From Blastopirellula marina (GTDB taxonomy: Bacteria; Planctomycetota; Planctomycetia; Pirellulales; Pirellulaceae): a stretch of DNA of 64,000 bases. The notes under the pieces are model-generated. The model did no database searches. It had not been told where the DNA came from and saw nothing but the letters and a program-made list of their open reading frames with translations. This document shows, piece after piece, positions 1-9,557 of the stretch. Position numbers and translations under genes: made by a program. Position 1 is the stretch's first letter; each line of letters opens with the position of its first letter. The DNA is taken from positions 124,001 through 188,000 of the forward strand of contig NZ_PUHY01000006.1 of the NCBI RefSeq assembly GCF_002967765.1. The letters are read 5' to 3'.

Positions 1-601
1 CCAAGCCAACCAACAGCGAGAGCTTAAGCAACGTCGACATGACTTGCATGCTGGTGCTTTCGCGATGCCCCAAGCAGTGCACGATCATCAGCACAAGAAT
101 GAAAACGGTTGCCACGGCCGGTTCTAGGTAAGCCGCGATCGCTCCGAGATTGGCCTGTTCGAACAGTGGCGTGACTGGAATCAATAGGTAATTTGCAGCC
201 AGTCGTCCGACCACCGCAGTCGGTGCCGCAAAGCCCAGGACAAACGTGGCCCAACCAACGACTATTCCCGCTTCCCGACCAAATGCCTCGCGCACGAAAA
301 GATAATCGCTGCCTGCTCTCGGCAGCATCGTCGCCAGTTCGGCAATCGTGACGGTGCCGCAAAACGCCAAAATTCCGCCCAGCGTCCAAATTACCATCAA
401 GCCAGCCGGATTGGCGGTATCTTTCAGCGTGAAGCCTGAGGAAGTCAGGATTCCGGCCCCAACCATGCTGGCGACAACCAAGAAATAGGCCGACCAGAAA
501 CCGAATTTCCGCGGCTGATTGGCCGCTGATTCAACGCCCACTTCCGCCGTTCGATGCGTATCAGAGGATTCTTGGGGCGAATCGAAAGAATTGTGCGTCA
601 T
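1..601 (-). CDS. APC-superfamily amino acid permease, N-terminal part (cut by window edge)
   Basis: Reading from the ATG at 599-601 towards the left edge gives about 200 residues with no stop, so the gene continues outside the window. After a roughly 30-residue polar N-terminus come four hydrophobic segments, about residues 33-55, 62-84, 107-132 and 155-176. The first carries a GAGIL motif (residues 48-52), which is the substrate-binding bend typical of helix 1 in APC amino acid/polyamine transporters. The motif and helix spacing are seen directly. Family membership is established knowledge of that motif. The substrate cannot be told. It lies just upstream of, and on the same strand as, nothing obviously related. 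Confidence 0.8.
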   Translation of the reverse strand, partial: MTHNSFDSPQESSDTHRTAEVGVESAANQPRKFGFWSAYFLVVASMVGAGILTSSGFTLKDTANPAGLMVIWTLGGILAFCGTVTIAELATMLPRAGSDYLFVREAFGREAGIVVGWATFVLGFAAPTAVVGRLAANYLLIPVTPLFEQANLGAIAAYLEPAVATVFILVLMIVHCLGHRESTSMQVMSTLLKLSLLVGL

Positions 602-655
602 CGGCTGAACTATCGACTCCAAGGATAGATGGGACGCACATGAAAGAACCCGACC

Positions 656-943
656 TTACCACTTTATCGTGACACCGTCGTTTACTTTCAGGCCCAGAAA
701 CTTCGCGGCACTATCGCCAATCAATGACAGTTCTAAATAACCGCTGTGGCCCAAGATAGCCACATAGGTCATTTCAGGTTGATCATGATCGGCTGGATAA
801 ATCCCCAACGTCGTATGCCCGCCACACTCAATCGAGGTCCGATCATCTCGCGGGACATCAACGAGCTTAGCGTGGTCCAGATCGGTAATAGCGTCGCCCG
901 AATCGGATATCGAAACAACTTTTCCGGAGATGCGACTCGGCAC
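656..943 (-). CDS. stand-alone SAM hydrolase (DUF62) C-terminal domain protein
   Basis: A 95-residue protein beginning at a GTG (941-943) preceded by AGGAA about nine bases upstream. In-frame codons continue a little further up to a TAG, but no better start is visible. The sequence aligns along its length with the C-terminal β-barrel domain of the neighbouring 271-residue SAM hydrolase: both run from a G-x-V/F-v-x-x-D-x-x-G-x-x-x-T-x-x pattern to a GxSGxLELSx motif and a short V-x-I tail. The N-terminal catalytic domain with the Asp-Arg-His triad is absent, so it should not be an enzyme by itself. It probably descends from a duplicated or split DUF62 gene. A role as ligand-binding partner of the adjacent enzyme is an inference. 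Confidence 0.7.
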   Translation of the reverse strand: MPSRISGKVVSISDSGDAITDLDHAKLVDVPRDDRTSIECGGHTTLGIYPADHDQPEMTYVAILGHSGYLELSLIGDSAAKFLGLKVNDGVTIKW

Positions 944-1053
944 GTTGACGTATTCCTGATGTGGGGAGGAGGAGGAATCTTGCGAGCGATTCTAGCCATC
1001 TTCGCGCATTTCGCCAAGCATCTTGTAGGGTTTAAGGGCGGAAAACCACCCAA

Positions 1054-1869
1054 TCACGTGGATTCATGCGTGATCTTCACAGGCATTTCCGCTTGAATCC
1101 CGTACTTTTGGGCGGCATCCCCCTGAACAACAGACAGCTCCAGTTGTCCTGACGAACCGAATAACGCGACCAACTCTCCTGGCTCACGTTCACCGTAAGT
1201 CGATGAAATGCCGAAGACAACTTGGCCGGCGCCTTCGATTCGTATCGCTTGCGGATTCCAATCTTCCGGAATATCACGAGCGAAGATATTCGTCACCGAG
1301 TTACCGAACGAATCGGCGTAGACGAATCGCCCGTGAATTTCATTCTCCTCGACTCGAGCCAACACCGCCGCCGATCTCTCGGTCGCGACAAGCGGACGAC
1401 TAACTTGTTCGCCGAGACTGTCCAGCGGCACTCCGCGTACTAAATGCGCGGCGGCGGGAACCATAATGTCACGACCATGAAAAGTGCTCGACCACTTATC
1501 GCCGTAGTACACCTGATTGTTGATCTCGAATACCGCTTCAACTCGAAAGCGGGAAGCAATCACGTCGAATAGTCCGTTATCCGGACCGATAATCACTTGC
1601 CCGTGGATCATTGCCGCGACGATACGTCGGGCAGTTCCCACTCCGGGATCAACTACCACAACATGGACTGTTCCAAGAGGGAACGCTTCAACCCCACGTA
1701 ACAAGACCCAACTTGCTTGCGCGATGCTCTGTGGCGAAATGCTATGCGTCACATCAACAAGCCTGGCTTGCGGTGCCACTTTGAAGGCCGAAGCTTTCAT
1801 TTCGGCAATGTAGAACGAGTCGGCCTGAAAGTCTGTGGTGAGTGCGATGATACCGTTGGGAGTGAACAT
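1054..1869 (-). CDS. S-adenosyl-L-methionine hydrolase (adenosine-forming), DUF62 family
   Basis: A 271-residue protein of normal family length. DUF62 enzymes hydrolyse SAM to adenosine and methionine using an Asp-Arg-His set that activates water. Here the likely residues are D74 in VDPGVGT, R81 or R82 directly after it, and H131 in FHGRD. The N-terminal TTDF motif (residues 11-14) is the usual opening of the family. The C-terminal domain from about residue 178 carries GRFVYAD and a SGQLELS segment. Halogenase relatives (fluorinase, SalL) share the fold but lack the Arg/His combination, so hydrolase is preferred. A related small domain protein lies 110 bp downstream on the same strand and may be cotranscribed. 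Confidence 0.88.
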   Translation of the reverse strand: MFTPNGIIALTTDFQADSFYIAEMKASAFKVAPQARLVDVTHSISPQSIAQASWVLLRGVEAFPLGTVHVVVVDPGVGTARRIVAAMIHGQVIIGPDNGLFDVIASRFRVEAVFEINNQVYYGDKWSSTFHGRDIMVPAAAHLVRGVPLDSLGEQVSRPLVATERSAAVLARVEENEIHGRFVYADSFGNSVTNIFARDIPEDWNPQAIRIEGAGQVVFGISSTYGEREPGELVALFGSSGQLELSVVQGDAAQKYGIQAEMPVKITHEST

Positions 1870-1989
1870 GATGCCGACCGAGTTGAAGGGGACAAGCGCC
1901 TCATCTACCTTTGCCAGGTGCTCTTATTTTCCAGCGACCAAACTATCGCTAAAGTGGTCACCTGGCAAGCAATACTTTTCGAGGCCACG

Positions 1990-2394
1990 ATGGACGAGAT
2001 CAACCCTTTCGAGTCCCCTACAACACCAGAAGCCTCAGATGCCTCCGCCGAGAGAGGCGATGCTTGGCTTCGTATAACTCGACCTACGCAGTATCAGGAT
2101 TATCTGCGCGCATACACCATCAAAGTTGACGGCAGACACCGTGAAAAGATTCGTGTCAACGAGACGATCACGATTTCCGTCGAGTCCGGAACGCTGTTGG
2201 TAATGGCTTCGATTGACTGGGCAAAGGCCCCGCCGCTCCTGGTAATCATCCAGCCGGGAGAAACCGTTGATCTGGAAGTACGAGGCGCCCTGCGAGGATG
2301 GAAGATTTTCCTCGCGTCCTATTACGTTTTCTTTCGCCCCGGCAAATGGCTGGAGCTTCGCCGCGTCGAGTCGGCCGCAGTGAACGACGGATAA
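1990..2394 (+). CDS. small conserved-type hypothetical protein
   Basis: Start taken at the ATG at 1990 (134 residues). The longer open frame upstream lies opposite the SAM hydrolase gene and is unlikely to be coding. After a polar 25-residue lead the protein alternates short hydrophobic strands, with an IKVDG motif, a V-x-x-G-T turn, SIDWAK, and an IQPGE segment, then an aromatic FFRPGKWLEL tail. This strand-turn pattern resembles small PEGA-like β-sandwich proteins. No signal peptide or clear membrane helix is present. Function is unknown. It is convergent with gatB, whose stop lies 25 bp away. Confidence 0.65.
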   Translation: MDEINPFESPTTPEASDASAERGDAWLRITRPTQYQDYLRAYTIKVDGRHREKIRVNETITISVESGTLLVMASIDWAKAPPLLVIIQPGETVDLEVRGALRGWKIFLASYYVFFRPGKWLELRRVESAAVNDG

Positions 2395-2418
2395 TAACCG
2401 CACGTTCAGCCCGACGCA

Positions 2419-3891
2419 TTACATGTCCTTGACCAGTTCCATGCACTTGGCACGGAAGGTACCTGGATCGATATTTGGGTTCTTCTTTTTGGCTTGGCCA
2501 ATAAGAGCACCAACCGCTTTCTGAACGCCGTTCTTCAAGTCCTCAACCGCCTTCGGGTTAGCCAACAACACTTCGCGAGCCAGATCATCGATGGCCGAAT
2601 CATCGACCTTTTCGATTCCCATCTCCTTCATGATTGCCGGAGCGTCTTTGTCGCTATCGAGCATCTGAGTGAAGACATCTTTGGCCCGCGTGGTATCGAT
2701 CTCTTTGTCCATGATCGCTTTAAGCAGCGTAGTCAGGCGTTCGACTGAGATCGGGAACTGCTCGAATTCGAGATCGCGTTCTTTCAGCACTCGCAGCACA
2801 TCTTGCTGCACCCAGTTACTGGCCATCTTCGGATCGCCCGTCTTGAGTGCGAGAGCTTCATAGTAATCGACGGCAACGCGACCTTGATTGACGATCACGT
2901 CGGCATCGTATTCAGGAATTCCAAAGCCATCGTGAAGTCGCTCGCGGATCGCCAGTGGCAATTCGCACAGCGATTGCTGCACCGCCTCGACTTCCTCCGC
3001 CGTCGTGATTACCGGGGCAAGGTCAGGATCGGGGAAGTAGCGATAGTCGCTCGACTCTTCCTTCTCGCGTTGTGGACGCGTGACTTGGGCCTGATCATCC
3101 CAACCACGTGTTTGCTTGGGAGCATCACCGATGGTCTTTCCATCTTCTTTCCACGCGTCGTATTGCCGAGTGGCTTCATAGGCGATTGCCCGTTCGACCG
3201 CGCGGAAACTGTTCATGTTCTTGATTTCGACGATCGGCGTGGCGATCTTCTTCGGACCGTCGTTCTTGATATGCAGGTTAACATTGGCGTCAACTCGCAA
3301 GCTTCCTTCCTGCATGTTGCAGTCAGAAACGCCAAGGTACGTGAGAATCAGCTTCAGTTCGTTCAGGTAAGCCTTGGCTTCCAGCGGAGAACGCATGTCA
3401 GGTTGGCTCACGATTTCCAGCAGCGGTGTCCCGGTTCGGTTTAAGTCGACGCGTGTATCCGCTTTGCCAGCTGCCTCGTCGTGCATCGACTTACCAGCAT
3501 CTTCTTCGAGGTGAGCACGGATGATGCCAACTTTCTTCGCCTCGAACTGCTGCTTGGGATCGCTAATGAAGAGATAGCCGTCTTCCGACATCGGCAGGTC
3601 GAACTGGCTGATCTGGTATCCCTTCGGCAAGTCGGGATAGTAATAGTTCTTACGATCCCACTTAGTGAAACGCGGCACATTCAAGTTGAGCGCACATGCG
3701 GTCTTCAAACCAAGCTGAAAAGCTTCACGATTCATCACCGGCAAGGAACCAGGCATCCCCAAGCAAACCGGACATGTCTGCGTATTAGGGGCCGCGCCAA
3801 ACTTGGTACTACATCGGCAGAAGAGCTTCGTCTTCGTCGCCAACTGTACGTGAACTTCCAGCCCGATAATGATTTCGTAGTCGTCGCTCAT
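2419..3891 (-). CDS. gatB: Asp-tRNA(Asn)/Glu-tRNA(Gln) amidotransferase subunit B
   Basis: GatB activates mischarged Glu-tRNA(Gln) or Asp-tRNA(Asn) by phosphorylation so that GatA-derived ammonia can amidate it. The ATG at 3889-3891 is chosen because AGGAAAAG lies about seven bases upstream. An ATG 33 bp further upstream is also in frame. The product is 490 residues, normal for the family. Visible hallmarks are GLEVHVQL near the N-terminus, YYYPDLPKGYQISQ, and the NRTGTPLLEIV signature. The C-terminal YqeY-like tail (last ~150 residues) binds the tRNA elbow. gatA and gatC follow upstream on the same strand, completing the GatCAB set within 4 kb. Confidence 0.97.
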   Translation of the reverse strand: MSDDYEIIIGLEVHVQLATKTKLFCRCSTKFGAAPNTQTCPVCLGMPGSLPVMNREAFQLGLKTACALNLNVPRFTKWDRKNYYYPDLPKGYQISQFDLPMSEDGYLFISDPKQQFEAKKVGIIRAHLEEDAGKSMHDEAAGKADTRVDLNRTGTPLLEIVSQPDMRSPLEAKAYLNELKLILTYLGVSDCNMQEGSLRVDANVNLHIKNDGPKKIATPIVEIKNMNSFRAVERAIAYEATRQYDAWKEDGKTIGDAPKQTRGWDDQAQVTRPQREKEESSDYRYFPDPDLAPVITTAEEVEAVQQSLCELPLAIRERLHDGFGIPEYDADVIVNQGRVAVDYYEALALKTGDPKMASNWVQQDVLRVLKERDLEFEQFPISVERLTTLLKAIMDKEIDTTRAKDVFTQMLDSDKDAPAIMKEMGIEKVDDSAIDDLAREVLLANPKAVEDLKNGVQKAVGALIGQAKKKNPNIDPGTFRAKCMELVKDM

Positions 3892-4003
3892 GACTTTTCC
3901 TGGAATCGTTTCATCCATTCCCAAGAATATACATCCTTGGTTATTTCCTGTTACCGGTTTAGGGCCTCGCCTCGTTCATCGCCCGCAAACGGCCCCGACT
4001 CAC

Positions 4004-5542
4004 TTACAAACTTGGCATCTTCGTATGCCAATCGGTGGCTTTCTGGAACATCTGGGCAGCTCGCAAGAGACGATCTTCCTCCAGGGCAGGTGCCTGCATG
4101 TGCATGCCAACCGGGAGACCACTGCCGGTCAGACCACAGGGGACCGAAATCGCCGGAATCCCGGCCAGGTTGGCAGTAACCGTGTACAAATCTTCCAAGT
4201 ACATTGCCAGCGGATCGTTCGTTTTCGATCCGGCGGCGAACGCTGGGTTAGGTGCCGTTGGTCCGACGATTAGATCGACCGACTTGAATGCCTTGTCATA
4301 GTCCTCACGAATCAGGCGGCGAACCTTCAATGCTTTGAGGTAGTAGGCATCGTAGTAACCGGCACTCAGTGTGTAGGTACCGAGCATGATACGCCGCTTC
4401 ACCTCAGGACCAAAACCTTCCGCACGGCTCTTACGATACATGCGAATCAGCGACGTATCCATCCGCTTCAATCCGACCTCGTCGCCCGCTGCCGTCAACG
4501 CGGCCTTCTCTTCCTCGAGCTCGGCCAGCATCGTTGCTTCATCACAGCGATGGCCGTAGTGGGCACTGTCAAACCGCGCCAAGTTACTGGAAGCTTCACT
4601 CGGGGCGATGATGTAATAGGTCGCGATCCCATACTTATTGTGCGGTAGCGAAATATCAACGACTTTCGCGCCGAGCGACTCGTACACTTTCACTGCTTCA
4701 CGGACCGCTTTCTCAACGTCGCCATCGAGCCCTTCACCGAAGTGTTCTTTGACCATGCCGATTCGCAGGCCTTCCAGCGGCTGATCGACCGTTTTGCTAA
4801 ACAGGGGACAAGCCACATCGGCCGAGGTCGAGTCGGCGGGATCGTGTCCACTGATCGCTTCCAGGAACAGTGCCGTATCTTCCGCCGTGCGTGCCATGGG
4901 ACCGATCTGATCCAAGCTGCTGGCGAAAGCAATCAATCCAAACCGGCTGACACGACCGTAAGTCGGCTTCAAACCGACCACACCACAGAATGAAGCTGGT
5001 TGGCGAATCGATCCCCCGGTGTCGGTTCCGATTGACAGAGGGACCATTTGGGCAGCCAGACAAGCCGCAGCCCCACCAGACGAACCACCAGGAACCAGGC
5101 TGGTATCCCACGGGTTGCGTGTTTTGCCAAGTGCCGAGTTCTCAGTCGAGCCGCCCATCGCGAACTCGTCCATGTTCGTCTTGCCGATAATGACGGCGTC
5201 AGCTTCTTCCAGCTTCTTGATGACGGTGCTACTGTAAGGAGGCACGAAATTCTCGAGCATCTTCGAGGCACACGTCGTGACTTCACCTTCAGTGCAAAGT
5301 AGATCCTTGACAGCAACCGGAACTCCCGCCAGTTTGCCGAGCGGCTCGCCTGCTTTGCGTTTCTTGTCGACCTGCTCGGCCTTGGCTAATGCCTTGTCGT
5401 CCATCACCTTCAGAAAGGCGCCGATCTGGCTATCGTGCTGGCGAATCCGATCGAGGCAGGCCTTGGTCACTTCAACCGAGGTCACTTCACCAGATTCAAG
5501 CTGAGACAACAACTGGGTGGCGGACGCTTCGTACAAAGCCAT
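4004..5542 (-). CDS. gatA: Asp-tRNA(Asn)/Glu-tRNA(Gln) amidotransferase subunit A
   Basis: The glutaminase subunit of GatCAB, releasing ammonia from glutamine for tRNA-dependent Gln/Asn synthesis. The 512-residue protein has the full amidase signature. The Ser-cisSer-Lys triad is visible as K79 (VAVKD), S154 (PGGSSGG) and nucleophile S178 (TDTGGSIR). Length is slightly above the usual ~485. It starts at the ATG at 5540-5542 and ends 112 bp before the gatB start. A 308-bp gap separates it from gatC. Assignment rests on the motif set plus the gatB/gatC neighbours. Confidence 0.97.
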   Translation of the reverse strand: MALYEASATQLLSQLESGEVTSVEVTKACLDRIRQHDSQIGAFLKVMDDKALAKAEQVDKKRKAGEPLGKLAGVPVAVKDLLCTEGEVTTCASKMLENFVPPYSSTVIKKLEEADAVIIGKTNMDEFAMGGSTENSALGKTRNPWDTSLVPGGSSGGAAACLAAQMVPLSIGTDTGGSIRQPASFCGVVGLKPTYGRVSRFGLIAFASSLDQIGPMARTAEDTALFLEAISGHDPADSTSADVACPLFSKTVDQPLEGLRIGMVKEHFGEGLDGDVEKAVREAVKVYESLGAKVVDISLPHNKYGIATYYIIAPSEASSNLARFDSAHYGHRCDEATMLAELEEEKAALTAAGDEVGLKRMDTSLIRMYRKSRAEGFGPEVKRRIMLGTYTLSAGYYDAYYLKALKVRRLIREDYDKAFKSVDLIVGPTAPNPAFAAGSKTNDPLAMYLEDLYTVTANLAGIPAISVPCGLTGSGLPVGMHMQAPALEEDRLLRAAQMFQKATDWHTKMPSL

Positions 5543-5850
5543 CGTGCGTTTTGCCTTTTCTTTCCGTCAGATAATTTCGAGCCAGGGAAACGCTGGATCA
5601 AGTACCGGAGGCGAATCGTTGAATCGCCGCTGGGCATGCAGCCTGCAAACCGCCTATGATGCCGGAATTGGCTCGACTTGACTAGTCGTTGTAAGGACTT
5701 AGACCGGGAAACAGAAGTTCGTGCGGGCGAAAGTCGAGAGAATTATCCGCTGGCGTGGTGACCGGATCGATCAGACGCAGCACCCGAGAGTGCACACCGA
5801 TATCGAGGGTCATGTTGACAGCTATGGATGCGCAAGATCGACAGGGCGAC
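5543..5850. other. gatC-gatA intergenic spacer, no gene seen
   Basis: 308 bp between the gatC stop and the gatA start. A 43-codon minus-strand frame (about 5682-5813) opens here, but it lacks a ribosome site and any recognisable composition. No convincing promoter, hairpin terminator or RNA was found. The gap is longer than expected for a tight gatCA operon, so gatA may have its own promoter. Confidence 0.5.
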
Positions 5851-6144
5851 TTACTCACCCAACACGGCTGGGACGCGGAAGCATTCTTCGTCCCGTTTGG
5901 GTGCATTGGCCAGTGCGGCTTCACGCGGCAACGACTCGTGCGGGACATCTTCCGCAAAGATATTGTGCTGTTCGACGGCATGAGCCATGGGCTCGACGTC
6001 ATCGGTGTTCACTTCGCCAAGAAGTTCGACGTACGAGACGATTTGACTCATCTGTTCGGTCATCGTTGTCAATTCGTCGTCTGAAAGACGAAGACGGGCC
6101 AGTAGTGAGACCTTTTCGACTTCTTCTCGGGTCAACGATGACAT
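5851..6144 (-). CDS. gatC: Asp-tRNA(Asn)/Glu-tRNA(Gln) amidotransferase subunit C
   Basis: GatC is the small clamp subunit that wraps GatA and GatB together. The start is the ATG at 6142-6144, directed by a strong AGGAG seven bases upstream. A longer open frame beyond it looks non-coding. The 97-residue product matches family length. Typical segments are LTREEVEKVSLLARLRLS at the N-terminus, the central V-x-P-M-A-H segment, and the FRVPAVLGE ending. It lies between rpmB and gatA on the same strand. Confidence 0.95.
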   Translation of the reverse strand: MSSLTREEVEKVSLLARLRLSDDELTTMTEQMSQIVSYVELLGEVNTDDVEPMAHAVEQHNIFAEDVPHESLPREAALANAPKRDEECFRVPAVLGE

Positions 6145-6213
6145 CGAACTTCTCCTGAATCCGTACGCAAGCAAGGGGCATGGCCACACTTGAGTGGCCA
6201 TGACAACCGGCAT

Positions 6214-6489
6214 TTAGCGACCGCGTTCTTCCGAAGGAAGCTTGAAGGGGCGATGACGCACAACCTTCTTCACGTAACCGCTACGGATGCACTGCGTGCA
6301 AACTTTCAGCTTCTTGTGTTCGCCATCTGGCATGACAGCCTTGGCAGTCTGCAGATTTGGCTTGAACTTACGACGGGTAATACCCGTGATCTTGGTACCG
6401 ACACCGCCCAGGTACTTTGCCTTACCGCGGAGGGTAACCTTGTTGCCCATGCTGTGGCCCTTGCCACAAATTTCACACACGTTGGCCAT
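6214..6489 (-). CDS. rpmB: 50S ribosomal protein L28
   Basis: A 91-residue basic protein beginning at the ATG at 6487-6489. It has the L28 opening with CxxC (C5, C8), the SMGNKVTLRGKAK stretch, RRKFKPNLQ, and a second CxxC (CTQC) followed by IRSGYVKK. The paired CxxC motifs make this the zinc-binding form of L28. L28 sits near the E site of the large ribosomal subunit. It is 69 bp upstream of gatC, on the same strand. Confidence 0.97.
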   Translation of the reverse strand: MANVCEICGKGHSMGNKVTLRGKAKYLGGVGTKITGITRRKFKPNLQTAKAVMPDGEHKKLKVCTQCIRSGYVKKVVRHRPFKLPSEERGR

Positions 6490-6621
6490 TGCCAGCGACT
6501 CCTAGACGGTCGTCTATTGCTTGATACGAAACGGACCAATTTACCAATTGAGAGGCGAGTTCGCAAGGCGTCGACGCGTGGCAACTTATCGCATTTGCCC
6601 CGCTAGTCGTTTCGCCAGCAA

Positions 6622-7440
<819 letters not shown>

Positions 7441-7542
7441 GAGAATAGAATGGTCGCCTCAGCGGAACAAGCCCCCGATTCGACATCATCGATCCAAAAC
7501 TTCCATCACCTCGCCATCAATGTCTCAAACTCGAATACGTCC

Positions 7543-8055
7543 TTAGATAGGATGCACCCGACTAGGCGCAGGAGAACCACTTCCTACGACCGCTTCAGCC
7601 TGCGCTGCTGCCAGCGGCGAGTTCATCTCTTCCGATTCACTCTCGGTGCTTTCCACAGCCGGGGCGGTAATCAAATGAGAGATCTTAATCGACTCCAGCT
7701 GTTTTCGAGCGGTCGCGGTCACATCCTGGAGTGCCTTCTGGAGATTCACATGCGTGATATCATCCGGCGCGGCAGGTAGGGGCAACTTGGAATCCAACGG
7801 CCCCTCGATCGCTTCAATAACGTCGAGCAAAGAGATGTCTTCAGGCGAACGGATAAGCATATAGCCTCCGTCAACGCCGCGTGTGCTACGAAGAACCCCA
7901 TGGTTTACCAGACTACGAAGGACCTGAAGCAGAAAACGCTCCGGCATATCTCCCTTCGAGGCAATCTGGCTACAAGGTACCGGAGTATCTGAATCCGACA
8001 CCGCCAACTGCATGGTTGCCTGTAATGCATAGGCAACTGTTCTCGATAATTTCAT
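7543..8055 (-). CDS. Rrf2-family transcriptional regulator
   Basis: A 170-residue protein starting at the ATG at 8053-8055 with AGAGGG upstream. The N-terminal winged helix (residues 1-85) has the Rrf2 opening MKLSRTVAYAL, the I-x-x-x-x-x-MPERFLLQVLRSLVNHGVLRSTRG recognition region read in pieces, and GGY followed by I-S-L-L-D-V-I-E-A-I-E-G. The three-cysteine cluster that binds an iron-sulfur centre in IscR or NsrR is absent, since only one Cys (about residue 28) is seen. So redox sensing through a cluster is unlikely. The C-terminal 60 residues are acidic and Ala/Pro-rich. Its targets are not evident from the neighbours. Confidence 0.88.
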   Translation of the reverse strand: MKLSRTVAYALQATMQLAVSDSDTPVPCSQIASKGDMPERFLLQVLRSLVNHGVLRSTRGVDGGYMLIRSPEDISLLDVIEAIEGPLDSKLPLPAAPDDITHVNLQKALQDVTATARKQLESIKISHLITAPAVESTESESEEMNSPLAAAQAEAVVGSGSPAPSRVHPI

Positions 8056-8605
8056 TCCACTGCCCTCTTTCTTGATGGAACGATCGTGAGATCATACGTA
8101 CAGGTGATTGATTGAAAAAACTCAGTCGATAACACCTCTTCTGATGCTTCCGATGATCCAACGCAACGTAAGCATTAGCCGCCTGCCTTTTCCTTTGCCG
8201 CTCTAAAAACGATTCGGAGCGATATCATGAGCCACTTGCCGTCTAGCAGAAAAACTGCCAGCTACGAACTTCTTCATGAAAGCATAGTTTACAGAAAAGA
8301 CCAGCGAACTTGCTTACACCCCAAACGCGGTAAAAGTGGAGAATACGCCTATTTCATAGGGCTTTCAAGTCAAATATCTGCGGGTTTTGCCGTTTTGAAC
8401 AAAATAATAATCGCGGCAGCCATGGTAAGGGGGACAAGCCCCGCTAAGAGACCGCCTAGTGGTCACAGAATACCCAGAGGCCATTTCTAATAAGGAATGG
8501 ATTCGATTTTACCACTAATCAGACAGGCAGAAATCGCACGTTTAGCGCAACGCTCTTGCGCATCGAACGCGGCGGTTGCCGAATAACTGATCAACCAGAG
8601 GTTGT
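8056..8605. other. 550-bp gene-poor region between the Rrf2 gene and lspA
   Basis: This stretch is more A+T-rich than its surroundings. It contains several small inverted repeats, for example GGGG-acaag-CCCC near 8427 and GACC-gcctagt-GGTC near 8450. An 87-codon plus-strand frame (8227-8490) begins after GGAGCG, but its product looks like no protein family and has an Arg/Pro/Gly-rich end. I find no tRNA or intrinsic terminator. It may hold the Rrf2 promoter and possibly a decayed gene. Confidence 0.4.
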
Positions 8606-9214
8606 TTAGTGGCCGGTCGCGGCGGCGTCTGATTCAGACGCGGCTTTCGGAGCGATAAAGAAAGAATGCCACAGCATAAGCCCTGCTCCGACAACCAACA
8701 GAGAGTCAGCCACGTTGAAATTCGGCCAGACGTATTGATCGTTGTACCGAAACAAGATGAAGTCTCGAACGGCCGCTTCGCCCCAAATTCCGAGTCGATC
8801 GTAGAGGTTACCGAAGATTCCGCCGGTGATCAGTCCGAGAGCGGTAGTCAGCAGCCAATCATGAGCCGCCTTGGCTACAAATAGCCAATATAGAATGCCA
8901 ATAGCCGCCACAACCGAGAACACCGCAAACACCGGCGTGTAGCCTTGGCCTAGCCCAAAAAGTGCCCCCTTATTTAAGGACGTCTGAAAACCAACGTACG
9001 GCTCGATGAACCAGAAGTACTTGTTCTGCCCCGGTTGGCCCAGCCAAGCAAACACGGCCGCTTTACTCCACAGATCAAATCCACACCCCAGGATACTCAG
9101 CCCGAAGAACAACACATAACGGCTCAGCGGAACCGCCGAAGATTGGCTATCCACGTGATTCTTGGTCTCGCTCGGTGGCGCAGTCGATGCAGTAGTGGGT
9201 GTAGGGGATGGCAT
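8606..9214 (-). CDS. lspA: lipoprotein signal peptidase (signal peptidase II)
   Basis: Signal peptidase II cleaves prolipoproteins in the cytoplasmic membrane, which fits the many lipoproteins in this window. The membrane protein has about four helices and the two catalytic aspartate motifs: GNLYDRL and NFNVADS. The start is uncertain. The ATG at 9212-9214 gives 202 residues and makes the first ~22 codons overlap the end of the DksA-like gene in another frame. A GTG at 9152-9154 would leave only an 8-base overlap and would still keep helix 1. The longer open frame up to 9298 lies inside the upstream gene. An Ala-rich tail follows the last helix. Confidence 0.93.
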   Translation of the reverse strand: MPSPTPTTASTAPPSETKNHVDSQSSAVPLSRYVLFFGLSILGCGFDLWSKAAVFAWLGQPGQNKYFWFIEPYVGFQTSLNKGALFGLGQGYTPVFAVFSVVAAIGILYWLFVAKAAHDWLLTTALGLITGGIFGNLYDRLGIWGEAAVRDFILFRYNDQYVWPNFNVADSLLVVGAGLMLWHSFFIAPKAASESDAAATGH

Positions 9215-9557
9215 TGAGTCGCGACTTTTTGATTCGATGTCCACATTCAACGCACGCACCATACTCGCCCTTCTCGATCCTCGCCAGGGCAGAATCAACC
9301 TCTGCTAGCGTTGCCTGCTCGGCTGCCAGAAGATCTAACGAGAACTCTTGTTCGTAGTTGTCCGACCCAATATCGGCCATGTGGATCGGCATCTTGGAAA
9401 GATCCCCTGAAGCTTCGCGGCCTGTGCGATTCAGCGCACCATCCGCCAGGTGATTGGTGTCGCCGACCAGCCGAGCTCGCAGCATTCGCAGCGTTTCCTG
9501 ATACGGTCGAGCTTCCTCGGCGGTGTAAGCACCTTTGCCTGAACCTGTTTTTGCCAT
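9147..9557 (-). CDS. DksA/TraR-family zinc-finger regulator
   Basis: A 136-residue protein ending in a C4 zinc finger: CVECG, then 16 residues, then CIDCA. This is the DksA/TraR pattern. Members insert a coiled coil into the RNA polymerase secondary channel and mediate ppGpp-linked control. The preceding helical region (about residues 15-95) is compatible with the coiled coil, with a D-L-L-A-x-E-Q-x-T-L segment. It begins at the ATG at 9555-9557. The acidic D-x-x-D/A tip of true DksA is not clear, so a general family name is safer. It overlaps the lspA start, suggesting translational coupling. Confidence 0.88.
   Translation of the reverse strand: MAKTGSGKGAYTAEEARPYQETLRMLRARLVGDTNHLADGALNRTGREASGDLSKMPIHMADIGSDNYEQEFSLDLLAAEQATLAEVDSALARIEKGEYGACVECGHRIKKSRLNAIPYTHYCIDCATERDQESRG

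Noticed and set aside
24-389. 121-residue frame on the minus strand inside the permease gene
   Set aside because: It is a shadow of the permease frame, which has clear helices and a GAGIL motif.
769-1053. Alternative frame overlapping the 95-residue DUF62 domain gene
   Set aside because: The Pro/Arg-rich product is the shifted shadow of the real gene.
5682-5813. 43-codon minus-strand frame in the gatC-gatA gap
   Set aside because: No ribosome site and no family resemblance; probably chance.
8227-8490. 87-codon plus-strand frame after GGAGCG
   Set aside because: The product has no recognisable pattern and ends in an Arg/Pro/Gly-rich stretch, and the region is A+T-rich and non-coding in look. 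Kept only as part of the intergenic description.
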